A stretch of 64,000 nucleotides of DNA, from NCBI RefSeq assembly GCF_003596405.1, contig NZ_QYUR01000003.1, forward strand, positions 124,001 to 188,000. Reading direction: 5' to 3'. The stretch is from Pseudomonas cavernicola. Lineage in GTDB: Bacteria > Pseudomonadota > Gammaproteobacteria > Pseudomonadales > Pseudomonadaceae. Position numbers and translations under genes: made by a program. Positions 8,363-16,923 of the stretch are shown here, piece after piece. The stretch's first letter is position 1. The number at the start of each line of letters is the position of its first letter. The notes beneath the pieces are model-generated. The model had not been told where the DNA came from. It saw only the letters and a list, made by a program, of their open reading frames with translations, and searched no databases.

Positions 8363-9073
8363 AGTTTGCGAGCTGGATGATGAGCGCTCGAAGGCTCGAT
8401 AAGCGTTACTCGCCGCGAGCTTTTGTCCCGCTTGCTCCAACTCTGCTGCGCCAGTCAACCAGCGCTGCTGGTCCACGTTTGCCGGCAGTTGCGCAGGCGC
8501 CTGAACCAGAACAGCCCAATGCCCGACAGCGTTCCAGGCTGACTCGAAGTCATCGAAATCCATTGACAAGCGTCGATCCCTCCCAGAGCGCAACAACAGC
8601 GTCTGCTCCGCGCGATCATAGCCGATCAGCACCGCATAGCGCGGCGACGATACCCAGCCAAAGCCATTATTGATGCGAACCAGGACGGGGAAACCTGCCG
8701 CGACCTGGGCCAACAACTCTGGAAGATCTGCCCCAAGCGGGTAAACCAGCAAGCCGTACTCATTCACCACTCGCTGCATGTTTTGTTGCAGCCGAGCCTC
8801 ACTCCCCGGCAGTTGCATTTTTTTGGCAACCAATCCAGGCGTCGTGACGACATCTTGTTGCGAAAGCAGAATCGCCAGAGCACCAGGAGCCCCCTCATCA
8901 GCGGTCTGCGCAAAGAACGGTACGCCGCTCAGCTCTACCCTTTCAGGCAAACGCTGGATGGCCGGCGCTACAGCCGAACTCACGCAACCTGCGAGCGGCA
9001 GCAAAAGCGCAAATGCCAGCAGCGCGGAATGAGGTGAACGAAAAGAATTTCGACGGAAGAAAGGCACGTTCAA
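8348..9073 (-). CDS. Lipoprotein with a C39-peptidase-like domain lacking the catalytic cysteine
   Basis: A 241-residue protein with a basic start and a lipobox (LPLAGC, Cys at about residue 30) for attachment to a membrane. The following domain begins VPFFAQTADEGAPGALAIL and has the spacing of papain-like C39 (double-glycine) peptidases. However, the position expected to be Cys in QCGP is occupied by DEGAP, so peptidase activity is unlikely. A later GHWAVLVQ matches the His region of the fold. The C-terminus (ELEQAGQKLAASNAYRAFERS) resembles a short TPR-like helix pair. Role unknown; it lies between the oxidase and oprF on the same strand as oprF. Confidence 0.75.
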   Translation of the reverse strand: MNVPFFRRNSFRSPHSALLAFALLLPLAGCVSSAVAPAIQRLPERVELSGVPFFAQTADEGAPGALAILLSQQDVVTTPGLVAKKMQLPGSEARLQQNMQRVVNEYGLLVYPLGADLPELLAQVAAGFPVLVRINNGFGWVSSPRYAVLIGYDRAEQTLLLRSGRDRRLSMDFDDFESAWNAVGHWAVLVQAPAQLPANVDQQRWLTGAAELEQAGQKLAASNAYRAFERSSSSSQTKTAP

Positions 9074-9235
9074 GGCTCACTTAGATAACACCAGGCGACA
9101 CACCAGCCCGGCAAGAACGGCGATCATACTGTCAGGACTAACCGCAAAACCACCAACAGGCATGCTCTGTAACCTGTTTTGTTGCAACCAAGAAAAACCC
9201 GGCCGAAGCCGGGCTTTTCGGTAGAGCCAAACCCA
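9074..9235. other. Short gap between the lipoprotein gene and oprF
   Basis: The gap contains the oprF terminator at its right side and probably the lipoprotein promoter at its left. No further gene is visible. Confidence 0.5.
9193..9215 (-). terminator. Rho-independent terminator of oprF
   Basis: On the minus strand GCCCGGC-TTCG-GCCGGGT is followed by a T run. It starts about 20 bases after the oprF stop codon. Confidence 0.9.
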
Positions 9236-10270
9236 TTACTTGGCTTGAGCTTCCACTTCAGCTTCTACGCGACGGTTAACCGCGCGGCCGTCAGCGGTGG
9301 CGTTATCCGCAACCGGCTTGGACTCGCCATAACCAACAGCGTTAACCCGCTCGCCGCCTACACCGTACTGGTTAACCAGAACTTCACGAACAGCGTTTGC
9401 ACGACGCTCGGACAGCTTCTGGTTGTAAGCGTCAGGACCGACGGAGTCAGAGTGACCTTCAACAGTGGTGGAAGTGGCTGGGTATTGATTCATGAAGTCA
9501 GCCAGGTTTTTGATGTCGCCGTAGCTTTCTTCTTTGACTTTCGACTTGTCGAAGTCGAACTTCACGTCCAGCTCAACGCGGACCACTTCGGCAACAGCCG
9601 GGCAGCCATCGGCGTCAACGGTAACGTTGGCCGGAGTATCCGGGCACTTGTCGACGTTGTCGCACACGCCATCGTTGTCGCTGTCGGCGCACACTTCAGC
9701 AACTGGAGCCGGAGCCGGTTCAGCTTTCTGGCTGCCACCGAAGTTGACGCCGACGCCAACACCGGCCATCCACTCGGAATCACCACGGTCGAAGTTGTAG
9801 ATACCGTCCACGCCCCCACGGGCGTAGAAATTCTCGGTGAAGTAGTACTTCAGGCCAGCGCCAAGAAGGCCCTGCGTGGTGTGGTCACGGCCGCTGGTGA
9901 AGGTATTGCTGATCGACTGGTGCGCTGCACCAGCCGACAGATACGGACGCAGGCCCGGGCCGGGCTCACCGAAGTGGTAGATAGCATCCAAGCCAGCAGC
10001 GCTGCCCTTGATGTCCTTGTTGACAGGGGCATCCCCATTTAGATCGTGGTATTCGCCATACGACAGCGCCAGCTCGAGGTCCTCGGTCAGGAAGTAGCCA
10101 ATGGAGCCACCCAGCAGATTGCCGTCGTCCATATTGCGGGTGCTGTCAGTGAAATAGCGCTTGCCGAAAACCTCCACCTCAACCGCGCCTTGACCCTGGG
10201 CCAGTACGCTAAGCGAAAGAGTTCCGATCAGAGAGCCAATGACAGCACCTAAGGTGTTTTTCCGTTTCAT
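9236..10270 (-). CDS. oprF: Major outer-membrane porin OprF
   Basis: OprF is the general porin and peptidoglycan anchor of Pseudomonas. The 344-residue protein starts at the ATG of MKRKNTLGAVIGSL, with GGGGA ten bases upstream; the frame also runs five codons further up. A signal peptide ends near AQGQG. Residues about 25-180 form the eight-stranded beta barrel. A proline-rich linker (AEPAPAPVAEV) and a calcium-binding-like DSDNDGVCD region with four Cys follow. The C-terminal OmpA domain (about 220-344) carries the peptidoglycan-binding pattern NQKLSERRANAVREVL. Single-gene unit with its own terminator. Confidence 0.97.
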   Translation of the reverse strand: MKRKNTLGAVIGSLIGTLSLSVLAQGQGAVEVEVFGKRYFTDSTRNMDDGNLLGGSIGYFLTEDLELALSYGEYHDLNGDAPVNKDIKGSAAGLDAIYHFGEPGPGLRPYLSAGAAHQSISNTFTSGRDHTTQGLLGAGLKYYFTENFYARGGVDGIYNFDRGDSEWMAGVGVGVNFGGSQKAEPAPAPVAEVCADSDNDGVCDNVDKCPDTPANVTVDADGCPAVAEVVRVELDVKFDFDKSKVKEESYGDIKNLADFMNQYPATSTTVEGHSDSVGPDAYNQKLSERRANAVREVLVNQYGVGGERVNAVGYGESKPVADNATADGRAVNRRVEAEVEAQAK

Positions 10271-10285
10271 CCGTAAAGTCCCCAA

Positions 10286-10470
10286 TTAGATATTTTGCAA
10301 ACTGCCGTGTGTACTCAACTGCCTAGGACAACGTAGTTGATAAATAACGTGCTCGCGAATTTACCTAGTCAATCTTGTTTCTATGGTCTGGCAGCCGCTA
10401 CCCTCTAATAAGTTGTTAGCAGTATATCCAGTGCATCGAGGGGCAGGCCTTTCCCCATCTACATGATGTG
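10286..10470. other. oprF upstream region
   Basis: AT-rich DNA upstream of oprF, which should hold its promoter(s). I could not assign -35/-10 elements with confidence. No gene seen. Confidence 0.4.
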
Positions 10471-10540
10471 GCCTAACGCCTAAATCCAGCGGACGCCAAC
10501 CGCAAAGCGGTTGGCGTCCGCTGGAGCGAGTAGTGTCGCA
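10471..10540 (-). repeat. Isolated integron attC relic with a perfect 18-bp hairpin
   Basis: The plus strand has GCCTAAC at 10471 (the complement of an attC core GTTAGGC). A perfect inverted repeat follows, 10486-10503 pairing with 10507-10524 around a three-base loop. Outside the hairpin the expected second core is degenerate (GAGCGAGTAGTGT, where GAGCGA-TTGTTAG would be usual). Architecture and core match the attC sites at 39-44 kb, in the same (minus) orientation. It lies 3' of the GyrI-like gene. Confidence 0.65.
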
Positions 10541-10599
10541 CCGGATTTTGCGCTGGGCGTTGTCCCGAGTACTCGGTCTTAGGGAAAGTCTTAAAAAGT

Positions 10600-10669
10600 C
10601 GTCATCCCCGCGCAGGCGGAGATCCAGAGTCCGCGCAACAGCTGGGTTCCCGCTTTCGCGGGAACGACG
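10600..10669. repeat. Palindromic intergenic repeat (CGTCATCCCCGCG family)
   Basis: The ends CGTCATCCCCGCGCAGGCGG and, inverted, CGTCGTTCCCGCGAAAGCGG enclose about 30 bases. The same pair of ends flanks the element at 53459-53591. It is a small hairpin-forming element with no coding capacity. Confidence 0.75.
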
Positions 10670-10692
10670 AAAGGAACTAATTCAGCATTTCC

Positions 10693-11157
10693 TTAGCCGG
10701 TCAGTGGGCGGTTGAGTTCCGTGCGCCAGGTAGCCGGGTCGGGGTTCGACTCTGGGCCCGCGACGTAGCACTCCCAGAGGTCCGGGGCTTGGGGGTGTCC
10801 CTCGGCGGAGACCCAGGCAAGAAACTCACCCCAAGCCGCGCCAAGTCCCTCGTAGGGCCCGTGATAGACAGTCCGCGCCACCGTTGCAGCGGGCAGTTGG
10901 CCCGCCTTTACGCGGCCCGCGGCGGCAACCGGCGCCGAGACTGGCACGCCGATCTCGAAATCAAAGATTTCAGGGTCCATCCTCAGGTGGTGCGAGAAAA
11001 TCGGACCGGCGGGGGCTATGCCCTGGACGGCAACGGCGGCCATCAGCTCGGCGATGCCCGGCCCCATGACATTCCGGATCTCCTCCCGCGGAATTGTGAG
11101 ATGGATGATGGCGGTTAGCTGGGCGTCAGTCTGCGTGATATGTGGTGTGTCGAGCAT
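10693..11157 (-). CDS. GyrI-like / AraC effector-binding domain protein
   Basis: A 154-residue stand-alone small-molecule-binding domain of the GyrI/SOUL-like superfamily. It begins with a beta strand (TAIIHLTIPREEIRNVM), has the typical AGPIFSHH segment, the ARTVYHGPYEGLGAAWGEFLAW helix region and a closing WECYVAGPES. Such domains bind hydrophobic cations in multidrug regulators and can act alone. AAAAGGA precedes the ATG. A core-like GTTAGGC (minus strand, 11213-11219) lies upstream and an attC-like hairpin downstream, so the gene may be an old integron cassette; GyrI-like proteins are known cassette cargo. Ligand unknown. Confidence 0.8.
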   Translation of the reverse strand: MLDTPHITQTDAQLTAIIHLTIPREEIRNVMGPGIAELMAAVAVQGIAPAGPIFSHHLRMDPEIFDFEIGVPVSAPVAAAGRVKAGQLPAATVARTVYHGPYEGLGAAWGEFLAWVSAEGHPQAPDLWECYVAGPESNPDPATWRTELNRPLTG

Positions 11158-11892
11158 GAGGAATTTCCTTTTGCACGGGGCTAGAACAACTTTGCGCTCT
11201 TGGCTCCCAAGAGCCTAACTACCATTAGGCGACGTACATATTAGGCGACATACAATGTCGCGTTTGCTCACGAGGTGATCTCGCATAACGTCCCTTGTCA
11301 TCCTGTAAAGCCGAAGCCCAAGGTTAGTGAGTCGTCTACTAACCTAAACTGAAGTTTTATCGGGAGAAAAGTCGTAGAAGAAAAGCAAGACAGCACTGCG
11401 CAGAACTTAAAAAACATTCGCGAAACCTCTTGGTTTCGCGAGGCTCAGCTGGCCCAGTGATTTGGACTGGATGCATTGCCGCTGGCTGTTGGTTTAGCGC
11501 TACTCACCGAGCTATGGCATGAAATAGGTGGAGTGGTGAGTATTGCCGTATTGGGTATGCTCGGTCTGATGGCGCTGGTACCCGCTCGTTTTGTCCTCGC
11601 GATTCACTTAATGAGCAAGGCGCAGAAATAAGTAGCTCGTACTAGAGCTCCCCACGGGGTCCATCTGAGCCCTTTCCTAGCAGCCCGCGGCCCTCCCCCG
11701 CTTCAGACTCATAACCTGGCTTCTCACGAGCTTCGCCGCTCATAAGCTAAGACCAAAATATTATTTATTTTAAATTTTTTAGATCGTTTAGCTTTGTAAC
11801 ACCGGACCACCGGACGCTTTGCCCCATTCATACCGTCCAGTGGTCCGTGCCTTCTCAATAGCGGCGCGGAGCCCGTTTGAGGAGTTTTAAAG
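11158..11892. other. Mostly non-coding region before tauA
   Basis: Contains a GTTAGGC core-like site on the minus strand (11213-11219), repeated TTAGGCGAC motifs (11226-11250), a hairpin AGGTTAGT/ACTAACCT (about 11322-11348), a hairpin CGCGAAACC-TCTT-GGTTTCGCG (11419-11440), a short membrane-protein fragment (11461-11631) and the AT-rich tau promoter region (about 11750-11880). Confidence 0.5.
11461..11631 (+). pseudogene. Fragment of a small membrane protein
   Basis: An open frame with no upstream ATG reads two hydrophobic segments (LPLAVGLALLTELWHEIG and VLGMLGLMALVPARFVLAIH), then ends KAQK and TAA. A TTG at 11476 is the only plausible start and has no good ribosome site. Residue composition is that of a real membrane protein, so this may be the 3' end of a truncated gene. 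Family not recognised. Confidence 0.35.
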
Positions 11893-12870
11893 ATGAAAGC
11901 GTTATTCCCGCTCCGCCTGCTGGCGGCACTGACCTTCGGTGGTCTGGCCTTAACCGCACAGGCGGCCGACTTCACCGTTGCCTACCAGACCACCGTTGAC
12001 CCGGCGAAAGTCGCCCAGGCCGATGGCGAGTACGAAAAAGCCACCAAAGCCAAGATCGACTGGCGCAAATTCGACAGCGGTGCCGAAGTAATCACCGCCG
12101 TTGCCTCCGGTGACGTACAAATCGGTTATGTCGGCTCCAGTCCTTTAGCGGCCGCAGCCACGCGCCAACTGCCGGTGCAAACCTTTCTGATCGCTACCCA
12201 GATCGGCGCCGCTGAAGCGCTGGTCGCCCGTAACGGCACCAACATCAACACGCCGCAGGATCTGATCGGCAAAAAAATCGCCGTTCCATTTGTTTCCACC
12301 GGCCACTACAGCCTGCTGGCAGCCCTCAAACACTGGAACATCGACCCGTCGAAAGTGCAGATCCTCAACCTCGCTCCGCCGGCCATCGTCGCCGCCTGGC
12401 AACGTGGCGACATCGATGCCACCTACGTCTGGGACCCCGCCCTGGGTAAAGCCAAAGAGTCCGGCAACGTGCTGATCACCTCTGGCGAGCTGAGCAAGCT
12501 CGGCGCGCCGACCTTCGACGCCTGGATCGTGCGCAAAGACTTCGCCGCCAAGCACCCGGAAATCGTCAACGCCTTTGCCAAAGTAACCCTCGACGCTTAC
12601 GCCGATTACCGCAAAGACCCGCAAGCCTGGCTGGCCGACCAGAACAACGTCGCCAAGCTGGTGAAACTCTCCGGCGCCAAAGCCGAGGACATTCCCTTGC
12701 TGCTGCAAGGCAACGTCTTTCCGCTGGCGGCTGACCAGGTAACCGCCCTCGGCGCACCGACCACCCAGGCCATCACCGATACCGCCACCTTCCTCAAGGA
12801 ACAAGGCAAGGTCGATAGCGTGCTGCCGGACTACGCGCCCTATGTCAGCGCACGGTACGTGAAGAACTGA
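11893..12870 (+). CDS. tauA: Taurine ABC transporter, periplasmic binding protein
   Basis: A 325-residue binding protein that captures taurine (and other alkanesulfonates) in the periplasm for TauBC. The signal peptide is MKALFPLRLLAALTFGGLAL, cleaved near AQA-ADF. The mature protein begins FTVAYQTTVDPAKVAQADG, typical of TauA, followed by the SsuA/TauA fold (GAEVITAVASGDVQIGYVGS, the ligand-loop region, and TYVWDPALG). GAGG lies upstream of the ATG. It is the first gene of the tau operon, which is usually induced by sulfate starvation through Cbl/CysB; I could not locate the binding sites. Confidence 0.93.
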   Translation: MKALFPLRLLAALTFGGLALTAQAADFTVAYQTTVDPAKVAQADGEYEKATKAKIDWRKFDSGAEVITAVASGDVQIGYVGSSPLAAAATRQLPVQTFLIATQIGAAEALVARNGTNINTPQDLIGKKIAVPFVSTGHYSLLAALKHWNIDPSKVQILNLAPPAIVAAWQRGDIDATYVWDPALGKAKESGNVLITSGELSKLGAPTFDAWIVRKDFAAKHPEIVNAFAKVTLDAYADYRKDPQAWLADQNNVAKLVKLSGAKAEDIPLLLQGNVFPLAADQVTALGAPTTQAITDTATFLKEQGKVDSVLPDYAPYVSARYVKN

Positions 12871-13089
12871 AACCGCGCCTCGCAGGCTGAACAAGAGTGC
12901 AAGCGAGACCCAGCTGAGCCTGCAATTTGCCGGGTTTCATGAGGTGCATCCATGCACCTCACCCTACGGGCAGCTAAAGCTGTGCAAAACGGCTTTCCTG
13001 CCGTTTTGTCGCTTTGCTCTACCCGGCCTACGAATTACGCAATACAAATTACGCACCTCGCGTCCCGCATCATCGAAGGAGTTCGCGTC
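12871..13089. repeat. Palindromic sequences in the unusually long tauA-tauB gap
   Basis: This 219-base gap inside the operon holds two hairpins: GAGGTGCAT-CC-ATGCACCTC (12941-12960) and AAAACGGC-TTTCCT-GCCGTTTT (12986-13007). A stretch with ATTACGCAATACAAATTACG follows. The second hairpin lacks a long T run and may act as a partial terminator or an mRNA-stabilising element that sets the TauA:TauBC ratio. It may also be an inserted repeat. Confidence 0.5.
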
Positions 13090-13887
13090 ATGGCCTGGTT
13101 ACAACTGGAGCGCATCAGCACACAGTACCCCGGCACGGCCGCGCCGGTACTGGCGGACATTTCCCTTGCCTTGGGCCCAGAGCAATTACTGGTCGCCCTT
13201 GGCCCCTCCGGCAGCGGTAAAACCACCCTGCTCAATTTGATTGCCGGTTTCGTCGCCCCCAGCACCGGGCGCATCAGCCTGGATGGCGTGGCCGTGAATG
13301 GCCCGAGCGCCGAACGTGGTGTGGTCTTTCAGGATGATGCCCTGCTGCCTTGGCAAAATGTGCTGGCCAATGTGGCCTTCGGCTTAGAACTGGCCGGCGT
13401 AGCCCGCCCACAACGGGAAGCCCGTGCCAGCGAAATGCTCGCGCTGGTCGACCTCGCCGGATTCGAGGCACGACAAGTCTGGCAACTATCCGGTGGCCAG
13501 AAGCAACGAGTCGGCCTGGCCCGTGCACTGGCGGCCGATCCACGGGTGCTGCTGATGGACGAGCCGTTCGGCGCCCTGGATGCCTTTACCCGCGAACAGA
13601 TGCAGGAACTGCTGCTGCAAGTCTGGCGGCGCACCGCCAAACCGGTGTTCCTGATCACCCACGACATCGAAGAAGCGGTGTTTCTCGCCACCGAATTGGT
13701 GCTGTTGGCGCCCAACCCCGGGCAGATCGTCGAGCGCCTGACACTGGACTTCGGCCGGCGCTATGCCGCCGGTGAGTCGGCGCGAGCGATCAAGTCCGAC
13801 CCGCGCTTTATCGAAACCCGCGAGCACGTATTGGCCCGGGTGTTCTCCCGACGCAGCGCCGCACCGCGGCTGGAGCGCAGCGCATGA
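13090..13887 (+). CDS. tauB: Taurine ABC transporter, ATP-binding protein
   Basis: The ATPase that energises taurine import. The start is the ATG at 13090 with AAGGAG upstream; the frame extends to 12952 but that part lies in the hairpin region. Walker A GPSGSGKT at about residue 40, Q-loop FQDDALLPW, signature LSGGQKQR, Walker [12 protein letters not shown] and the switch His in LITHDIEEA are all present. Length 265. It overlaps tauC by four bases (ATGA). Confidence 0.95.
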   Translation: MAWLQLERISTQYPGTAAPVLADISLALGPEQLLVALGPSGSGKTTLLNLIAGFVAPSTGRISLDGVAVNGPSAERGVVFQDDALLPWQNVLANVAFGLELAGVARPQREARASEMLALVDLAGFEARQVWQLSGGQKQRVGLARALAADPRVLLMDEPFGALDAFTREQMQELLLQVWRRTAKPVFLITHDIEEAVFLATELVLLAPNPGQIVERLTLDFGRRYAAGESARAIKSDPRFIETREHVLARVFSRRSAAPRLERSA

Positions 13888-14717
13888 GCAGCCTCGAATT
13901 GCCGGTCCCGGTAAAAGCCGTGGAGAACCAACCCGCACCGGTGCGCCGCGAACTGAGCATCCGCCTGGTCAGCACCTTGACCCTCAGCAGCTTGCTCGCC
14001 CTCTGGTGGGCAGTCACCGCCGCCGGCCTGATCGAACCGTTGTTCTTGCCGCCGCCTTCCACGGTGCTGCAAAAAGCCTGGTTACTGGCCACTAGCGGCT
14101 ATATGGAATCGACCCTTTGGCAACACCTCGGCGCCAGTCTCAGCCGTATCGGCCTGGCGTTGTTGATTGCGGTACTGACAGCCATTCCAATCGGCATCGC
14201 CATCGGCCGCAACCGCCTCGCCCGTGGCGTGCTCGATCCGCTGATCGAGTTCTACCGGCCGATTCCGCCGCTGGCTTATCTGCCGTTGATCGTCATCTGG
14301 TGCGGGATCGGTGAGCTGTCCAAGGTGCTGCTGATTTACCTGGCGATCTTCGCCCCGATTGCCATCGCTACCGCCACGGGTGTGCGCACGGTCGACCCGA
14401 CCAAACTGCGCGCGGCGCAATCGTTGGGCGCCAGCCGCGCACAACTGATCCGCCATGTGATTCTGCCCAGTGCCCTGCCGGACATTCTCACCGGTGTGCG
14501 CATCGGCCTGGGTGTCGGCTGGTCGACGTTGGTCGCCGCCGAACTGATCGCCGCCACCAGCGGCCTGGGTTTTATGGTGCAGTCGGCCGCGCAGTTTCTG
14601 GTCACCGATGTGGTGATCCTCGGCATCCTGGTCATCGCCTTCATCGCCTTCGCCCTGGAGATGGGCCTGCGCGCCCTGCAACGCAAGCTGGTGCCCTGGC
14701 ATGGTCAGAGCCACTAA
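13884..14717 (+). CDS. tauC: Taurine ABC transporter, permease
   Basis: A 277-residue inner-membrane permease with about six helices. The EAA-type loop that docks on TauB reads [30 protein letters not shown] (about residues 170-200, quoted by its key residues: EAA loop Gly in LGAS and the ILPSALP end). A charged N-terminal tail precedes the first helix ([16 protein letters not shown]). The start overlaps tauB. Confidence 0.94.
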   Translation: MSSLELPVPVKAVENQPAPVRRELSIRLVSTLTLSSLLALWWAVTAAGLIEPLFLPPPSTVLQKAWLLATSGYMESTLWQHLGASLSRIGLALLIAVLTAIPIGIAIGRNRLARGVLDPLIEFYRPIPPLAYLPLIVIWCGIGELSKVLLIYLAIFAPIAIATATGVRTVDPTKLRAAQSLGASRAQLIRHVILPSALPDILTGVRIGLGVGWSTLVAAELIAATSGLGFMVQSAAQFLVTDVVILGILVIAFIAFALEMGLRALQRKLVPWHGQSH

Positions 14718-14780
14718 GACCTGAGATCAAGCGATAACGATGCAGGACATCGTCCTGCTCCACATTCGAGATACAACCCC

Positions 14781-15614
14781 ATGAACCTGCAAATCACCCC
14801 TTTAAGCCCTGCCCTCGGCGCCTTGGTCGATGGCATCGACCTGCGCCAGCCGCTTGAGTCCACCGCGCACAGCGCCATCGAACAAGCCCTGCTCGACCAT
14901 CAGGTACTGTTCTTTCGCGCCCAACCGCTGAACCCACAGCAGCAGGCGAGTTTTGCCGCCTGCTTTGGTGACCTGCATATCCATCCGATCTACCCGAACA
15001 TTCCTGAGCAGCCTGACGTTCTGGTGCTGGATACCGCTGTCACCGACGTGCGCGACAACGCCATCTGGCACACCGACGTGACCTTCCTCGAAGCTCCAGC
15101 CCTGGGTGCCGTGCTAGCCGCTAAACAGCTGCCGAAGTTCGGCGGTGACACCCTCTGGGCCAGTGGCATTGCCGCCTATGCCGCACTGTCCAAACCACTG
15201 CAAAACTTGCTCGAGGGGTTGACGGCGACCCACGATTTCACCCATTCCTTCCCACTGGAGCGCTTCGGTACGACCACAGAGGACCTCGCCCGCTGGGAAG
15301 AGGCCCGGCGCAAGAACCCGCCGCTGTCGCATCCGGTGGTCCGTACCCATCCGGTCAGCGGGCGCAAGGCACTGTTCGTCAACGAGGGCTTCACCACCCG
15401 CATCAACGAGTTGGAACCGGCGGAAAGCCAAGCACTGCTGCAATTGCTCTTCGCCCACGCTACCCGCCCGGAGTTTTTCATCCGCTGGCGCTGGCAGGAA
15501 AACGACGTGGCTTTCTGGGACAACCGCGTGACCCAGCATTACGCCGTTGACGACTACCGCCCGCAACGCCGCGTGATGCACCGCGCGACCATTCTCGGTG
15601 ATAAGCCGTTCTAG
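14781..15614 (+). CDS. tauD: Taurine dioxygenase
   Basis: A 277-residue Fe(II)/2-oxoglutarate dioxygenase that turns taurine into sulfite and aminoacetaldehyde in the cytoplasm. The iron ligands are visible as His and Asp in IWHTDVTF (about residues 95-100) and the distal His in RRVMHRATI (about 265). The Arg that binds 2-oxoglutarate lies in the same segment. The N-terminus [19 protein letters not shown] is typical. It lies 63 bases after tauC and completes the operon. Confidence 0.94.
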   Translation: MNLQITPLSPALGALVDGIDLRQPLESTAHSAIEQALLDHQVLFFRAQPLNPQQQASFAACFGDLHIHPIYPNIPEQPDVLVLDTAVTDVRDNAIWHTDVTFLEAPALGAVLAAKQLPKFGGDTLWASGIAAYAALSKPLQNLLEGLTATHDFTHSFPLERFGTTTEDLARWEEARRKNPPLSHPVVRTHPVSGRKALFVNEGFTTRINELEPAESQALLQLLFAHATRPEFFIRWRWQENDVAFWDNRVTQHYAVDDYRPQRRVMHRATILGDKPF

Positions 15615-16039
15615 GACATTGTCGCGAGGCGCAGTTGATCGTTGCCACGCTCTGCGTGGGAATGCAGCCTTCGACGCTCCAACGTCCACCTTATGATTTG
15701 ATCGTTCGCAGCCATGTAGGCCGGGTGAAACCCGCGCAGATTGCTGAGATAGATGCTTTCTCCCAAGCGTCCGAATGTGAACCTTCCGAGGAGACTCTGC
15801 GCCCGGCCCTGCTGGGTGTGATTGGACGTGGAGCGCCCCAGACTGCGCTCCCACGCAGGAGCATGGGAGCGATCAAAGGCCGGGTTAGCAAGCGCGAACC
15901 GAGCAAAAAAAGGGAGTTTCGGGCGACTCCTTGTTGGGCATCGCTGTGCTCAGCGCCAACCTACAGTTGCCCTTAAGTGAACGGCATTACTGCTCGGCAG
16001 GGGGAGTTCCTTCTTCAGAACACCGCTCAAGTAAAGGCT
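15615..16039. repeat. Intergenic block of degenerate palindromic repeats
   Basis: No gene is visible. It holds a degenerate GTTCCCACGC-type palindrome (about 15641-15660 and 15846-15875), a GTAGGCCGGGTGAAACCCGC unit (15715-15735, compare the pair at 39173-39264) and one end of the two-headed repeat (15925-15966: GGCGACTCCTTGTTGGGCAT then TCAGCGCCAACCTAC), which recurs at 22705-22836 and 37569-37695. Confidence 0.7.
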
Positions 16040-16672
16040 TCAGCCACGCAAGCTCGGGCTCAGGCGCAGCATATCCAGCACGGTGTCGGCCATGCGCTCG
16101 GCCTCCTGCCCCAGGGCAAAACTTTCCGGTGTCAGCAGCCATTTAGCCAAGACACCATCGATAAAGGCATGCAGACAAATGGCGGCGCGCAACGTATCGA
16201 GGTTGGCCGGCAATTGCCCCTTGTTGACCGCATTGCGCAAGGAGATTTCGATGCGCAGGTCGCACTCGCGGCTATTGTCCTGCATCTGCTTACGCAGGTC
16301 GCCAAGTTCGTCGGTGTACTCGCACTTGTGGAATAGAATTTCGTTGGTTCGGCGCGTTTTGGGGTCATTCGCGACCTGACTGAACAGGCGCACCAATAAC
16401 TCACGCACGCGCCCTAACGGATCCGGCTCGGTCGCGCTTTCGCCGGCTTTGGCCAATTCTTGCAGCGGCAGATGCAGACGCTCGAGCATGGCCTGAAACA
16501 CATCGGCCTTGTTGCTGAAGTGCCAGTAAATGGCCCCGCGCGAGACCCCGGCCACCTCGGCAATTTGCGCCAGCGTGGTACGCGCGACACCGTGCTCGTA
16601 AAAGGCCTTTTCCGCCGCATCGAGTATCTGGCAGCGCGTCTCCTGCGCCTCTTCTTTGGTGCGTCTGACCAT
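16040..16672 (-). CDS. ttgR: TetR-family repressor of the ttgABC efflux operon
   Basis: A 210-residue repressor that binds the ttgR-ttgA intergenic operator and releases it when antibiotics, flavonoids or other aromatics bind. The N-terminal helix-turn-helix (residues about 10-57) reads ARTTLAQIAEVAGVSRGAIY then WHFSNKADVFQAMLER. The rest is the all-helical ligand domain. It is divergent from ttgA, from which it is separated by 251 bases that contain the operator. Confidence 0.93.
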   Translation of the reverse strand: MVRRTKEEAQETRCQILDAAEKAFYEHGVARTTLAQIAEVAGVSRGAIYWHFSNKADVFQAMLERLHLPLQELAKAGESATEPDPLGRVRELLVRLFSQVANDPKTRRTNEILFHKCEYTDELGDLRKQMQDNSRECDLRIEISLRNAVNKGQLPANLDTLRAAICLHAFIDGVLAKWLLTPESFALGQEAERMADTVLDMLRLSPSLRG

Positions 16673-16806
16673 CGGTGTGAAACCTCAATCAAAGGGGCCG
16701 CCAGGCGAGCGAACAGGCCAAGCCGGCTGAGCAGCAGCACTTCTGATAACGCCACTGCAGCAGGTGTCGAGACCTTGCGCAGGCTTTTGTAACAGGGGAT
16801 TGAAAG

Positions 16807-16840
16807 GCATTTACAAACAAGCGCGAACGTAAGTATATTC
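16807..16840. promoter_or_regulatory. TtgR operator overlapping the ttgR/ttgABC promoters
   Basis: The half-sites CATTTACAAACAA (16808-16820) and GTAAGTATATTC (16829-16840) enclose a short GC spacer. The block closely matches, from memory, the published TtgR operator of P. putida. The TATATT in its right half can serve as a -10 element. Confidence 0.85.
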
Positions 16841-16923
16841 CTTAGCATCCTATCTATCCAGCCCTCCACGCTCAGTCAATAACACCCCAGAGCCCTCACC
16901 GCTCTCATCGAACCGAGGCCCTC

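Noticed and set aside
9179..10042. 287-codon open frame antisense to oprF
   Set aside because: It lies entirely over oprF on the other strand, and oprF is unmistakable; no ribosome site or family match.
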